Assembly (NCBI GenBank): GCA_964399875.1
Contig: CAYNRQ010000057.1
Coordinates: 1-7,232, forward strand
Length of the DNA stretch: 7,232 nucleotides
From: CAYNRQ01 sp964399875
GTDB lineage: Archaea; Aenigmatarchaeota; Aenigmatarchaeia; QMZP01
Direction: 5' to 3'
Shown: piece by piece, positions 5,387 to 7,232 of the stretch
How positions within the stretch are numbered: position 1 is the stretch's first letter
Layout: each line of letters begins with the position of its first letter
Program-made: the position numbers and the translations under genes
The notes under the pieces: model-generated
What the model was told of the DNA's origin: nothing
The model's database searches: none
Seen by the model: the letters and a program-made list of their open reading frames with translations, nothing else

Positions 5387-6358
5387 ATGGACGCCATTGA
5401 GATATCTGGACTGAAGAAAAAGTTTGAAAACAAAGAAGGGTCTGTCTGGGCCCTGAAAGGAATAGATCTGAAAATAAGGAAGGGGGAGATCTTTGGACTG
5501 CTCGGGCCTAATGGGGCTGGTAAGACAACTCTGATCTACATACTGTCAACCCTGCTGCTGCCTACATCAGGGCAGGCCAGGATTCTGGGGTATGATGTTG
5601 TCAGGCATGACAGGAATGTCAGGGAAAGGGTTGGCCTTTGCATGGGTGGAACATTCTTTTACTGGGACATGAATCCGAAGGAGATTCTGGAGTACTACGG
5701 AAGGCTTTATGGTTTGAAGGCCCATGCAAGGAAAAGGAATGCGGACATTCTTATCAGGAAGCTGGGAATAAAGGCCTTTGAAAACAGGAGTTTTGGGAAC
5801 CTTTCCACTGGAATGAGGCAGAAGGTTGCTGTGGCAAAATCCCTGATCAATGAGCCAGAAGTCCTTTTTCTGGATGAACCTACTGCTGGGCTGGATGTCG
5901 AGGTTGCCCTGGATGTAAGGAACTTTATAATGGACATGCTCAAGGAAAGGGAGATGACTGTTATCCTGACTTCGCATCACCTGCATGAGGTGGAGGAGAT
6001 GTGTAAAAAAGTGGCTATAATAAACAAGGGTAATCTTGTAGCTCATGGTGATATAAGGGATATAAAGGACGAGCTAAGGATACCTGATGTGATTCATCTT
6101 TATCTGGATAGGTATAAGAACCTTGGTTTTCTCAGAAAGATGAAAGGTGTTTTGAATTACAATGTAACGGATGGTGTTTTTATAGCTGTTGATTCAGGGC
6201 TGGAAAGACTTGATGGTATTGTAAAGGGCCTGAAGAAAAGGGGAATAAAGATAACAGACATGGAAATAAAGAAGGCCAGTCTGGAGGATGTGTTCCTTAC
6301 CATTATTGGTAGAAAGGAAGAAATTCTTATTCGAGGAGTTCAAAGCGAAACAGGGTGA
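5387..6358 (+). CDS. ABC transporter ATP-binding protein, ABC-2 exporter type
   Basis: This 323-residue cytoplasmic ATPase should power the membrane protein encoded immediately downstream. Walker A, GPNGAGKT, is at 40-47 with K46. The signature LSTGMRQK is at 139-146. Walker B, LFLDE, is at 160-164, followed by the D-loop at 168-170 (GLD) and the H-loop histidine H197 in ILTSHH. At the usual Q-loop position the sequence reads VGLCMGGTFFYWDMNPKE (82-99), with glycine where many ABC proteins have glutamine. Residues 225-323 form the C-terminal extension common in DrrA-like exporters, ending near SLEDVFLTIIGR. Such proteins export drugs, lipids or polysaccharides; the substrate cannot be read from the ATPase. 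The gene is probably leaderless from its own TATA box. Its TGA stop is embedded in the ribosome-binding site of the permease gene. Confidence 0.95.
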   Translation: MDAIEISGLKKKFENKEGSVWALKGIDLKIRKGEIFGLLGPNGAGKTTLIYILSTLLLPTSGQARILGYDVVRHDRNVRERVGLCMGGTFFYWDMNPKEILEYYGRLYGLKAHARKRNADILIRKLGIKAFENRSFGNLSTGMRQKVAVAKSLINEPEVLFLDEPTAGLDVEVALDVRNFIMDMLKEREMTVILTSHHLHEVEEMCKKVAIINKGNLVAHGDIRDIKDELRIPDVIHLYLDRYKNLGFLRKMKGVLNYNVTDGVFIAVDSGLERLDGIVKGLKKRGIKITDMEIKKASLEDVFLTIIGRKEEILIRGVQSETG

Positions 6359-6359
6359 T
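6353..6359 (+). promoter_or_regulatory. Ribosome-binding site of the permease gene, overlapping the ATPase stop
   Basis: GGGTGAT contains the TGA stop of the ATPase gene (6356-6358) and lies three bases before the ATG at 6363. It repeats the layout at 3791-3802. It also decides the permease start: in-frame starts further upstream lie inside the ATPase gene and have no such site. Confidence 0.65.
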
Positions 6360-6362
6360 ATT

Positions 6363-7142
6363 ATGTGGGAGGAAATAAGTGCACATGTATACAAGCATGC
6401 TAAGATAATGTCCAGAAGGCCTGGTGAGATCGCATGGATACTGCTGTATCCATTTATTGGCATCCTCTCGCTGGGTATACTGGCATTCTTCCTGATGTCA
6501 AAGGGAGCACCGCTGGATTCCATGGTATTTGTTTTTGTGGGTGTGATGGTATGGAATTTCTATGGCATATCACAGAGGGGGATAACGTACGGAATAACAT
6601 TTGATATATGGAACGGGTGCCTTAGGCATTCCTTTACAGGAAAATCATCTGTAAGGCACTTTATAATAGGAAATTCTATCTTTGGTTTCCTTAGCTCTTT
6701 TGCTGCATTCTTGATTATAGGCACAGTGGGGATTATATTCTTTGGTTTTAATATATTCAGTGCAGGGATTTTTCTTGTCAACCTGTTCTTTGTTTTCATG
6801 TTTGCAACAGGCATAGGTCTGATGATAAACGGATTGATGGTTGCGTATGGCGAGAAATATATGTCATTGATATGGATGCTGACAGGTATAATAATGGTTT
6901 TTTCTGGTGTATATTATCCTGTTTCCATGCTGCCCGGTGTTGTCCAGGCCTTTTCATATGCTATTCCTGCTACACATTCTATTATTTCAATAAGGGCGGC
7001 GTTGGGCATAAGCCTTAATGGTGCTACTGCATCGCTTGCCATAGGTGCTGCTTTGGCTTTTGTTTATCTTGCAATAGGTGCTCTGGTATTCAGGTATGCT
7101 GTAAAGATGGGGAAAAGAAGCGGAATGATTACAAGGTATTAG
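6363..7142 (+). CDS. ABC-2 type transporter permease
   Basis: This 259-residue integral membrane protein is the partner of the ATPase just upstream. About six membrane segments are visible, near residues 24-44, 53-72, 104-129, 131-160, 168-187 and 222-246. The N-terminus (MWEEISAHVYKHAKIMSRRPGEI) is a cytoplasmic amphipathic stretch typical of ABC-2 permeases. GVYYPVSMLPGVVQAFSYAIPATHSI (182-207) is the characteristic ABC-2 loop between the fifth and sixth segments. The length is normal for this family, which includes DrrB, NodJ and polysaccharide exporters. Two ATPases and two permeases would form the working exporter. The cargo is unknown. The start at 6363 follows a GGTGAT site; the longer open frame beginning at 6288 overlaps the ATPase gene and is rejected. 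Confidence 0.92.
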   Translation: MWEEISAHVYKHAKIMSRRPGEIAWILLYPFIGILSLGILAFFLMSKGAPLDSMVFVFVGVMVWNFYGISQRGITYGITFDIWNGCLRHSFTGKSSVRHFIIGNSIFGFLSSFAAFLIIGTVGIIFFGFNIFSAGIFLVNLFFVFMFATGIGLMINGLMVAYGEKYMSLIWMLTGIIMVFSGVYYPVSMLPGVVQAFSYAIPATHSIISIRAALGISLNGATASLAIGAALAFVYLAIGALVFRYAVKMGKRSGMITRY

Positions 7143-7232
7143 GGGCTTTGTCTGGAACCGTTGGTCACCGACCAGCGGAATTCTCAAACGGTTAATTGAT
7201 TAGCTCCTTACCACCAGTCACATACAATTGGT
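7143..7232. other. Non-coding right edge of the window
   Basis: No gene begins here on either strand as far as can be seen. Beyond the hairpin, ACCAG (7213-7217) can pair with TTGGT (7228-7232) at the very edge, so any structure is cut off by the window. No tRNA T-loop or other recognisable RNA signature was found. Confidence 0.4.
7156..7193 (+). terminator. Hairpin region after the exporter operon, possible terminator or regulatory fold
   Basis: CCGTTGGTC (7158-7166) pairs with GACCAGCGG (7170-7178) around a three-base loop, nine base pairs including one G-T pair. GAA (7155-7157) can extend it with TTC (7181-7183) across a two-base bulge. A second, mutually exclusive pairing joins AACCGTT (7156-7162) with AACGGTT (7187-7193). 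No T-run follows, so a classical terminator is not clear. Confidence 0.4.

Noticed and set aside
6288..6362. Upstream extension of the permease open frame
   Set aside because: It overlaps the ATPase coding sequence, and the ATG at 6363 has a properly spaced GGTGAT site and gives a normal ABC-2 permease N-terminus.
7143..7232. Possible tRNA on the minus strand (GGTTCCA stretch near 7152-7158)
   Set aside because: The T-loop consensus GGTTCRA is not met and no acceptor or anticodon stem could be assembled.

Overview
The window reads as archaeal. It carries an archaeal-type RPA with a zinc-finger OB domain and a RadA recombinase of the Rad51 family. Arginine is mostly AGG, most promoters are TATA boxes about 25 bases upstream of the first start codon, and internal genes have GGTGAT ribosome-binding sites that complement the archaeal 16S 3' end (AUCACCUCC). 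The lineage cannot be fixed from 7.2 kb. A DPANN-type or other uncultivated archaeon is plausible, but that is inference. All six complete genes lie on the + strand.

Layout. (1) Positions 1-94 are a promoter region; a reverse-strand ribosome-binding site at the left edge suggests a divergent gene just outside. (2) 104-1132 is an RPA-like single-stranded DNA-binding protein. (3) 1133-1332 is a 200-base intergenic region with several inverted repeats and the radA promoter. (4) 1333-2271 is radA. (5) 2272-2429 is a GC-rich, hairpin-rich gap ending in a TATA box. (6) 2430-5290 is a tightly coupled pair of radical SAM genes, both of the vitamin B12-binding-domain type. (7) 5291-5386 is a short promoter region. 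(8) 5387-7142 is a coupled ABC-2 exporter, ATPase then permease. (9) 7143-7232 is non-coding and contains competing hairpins.

How the genes fit together. RPA and RadA form a recombination and repair neighbourhood: RPA coats single strands and RadA replaces it to search for homology. They have separate promoters. The two radical SAM genes share one promoter, and the stop codon of the first lies inside the ribosome-binding site of the second, so they are probably made together and act in one pathway, whose product is unknown. The ABC exporter has its own promoter and uses the same stop-in-binding-site coupling. A link between the radical SAM pair and the exporter (make or modify a molecule, then move it) is only suggested by adjacency.

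No tRNA, rRNA, CRISPR array, insertion sequence or phage gene was seen. The most unusual points are the uniform TATA-to-first-start spacing, which puts an in-frame GTG of rpa and radA exactly where leaderless transcripts should begin; the structured GC-rich gap after radA; and the uncharacterised radical SAM pair.
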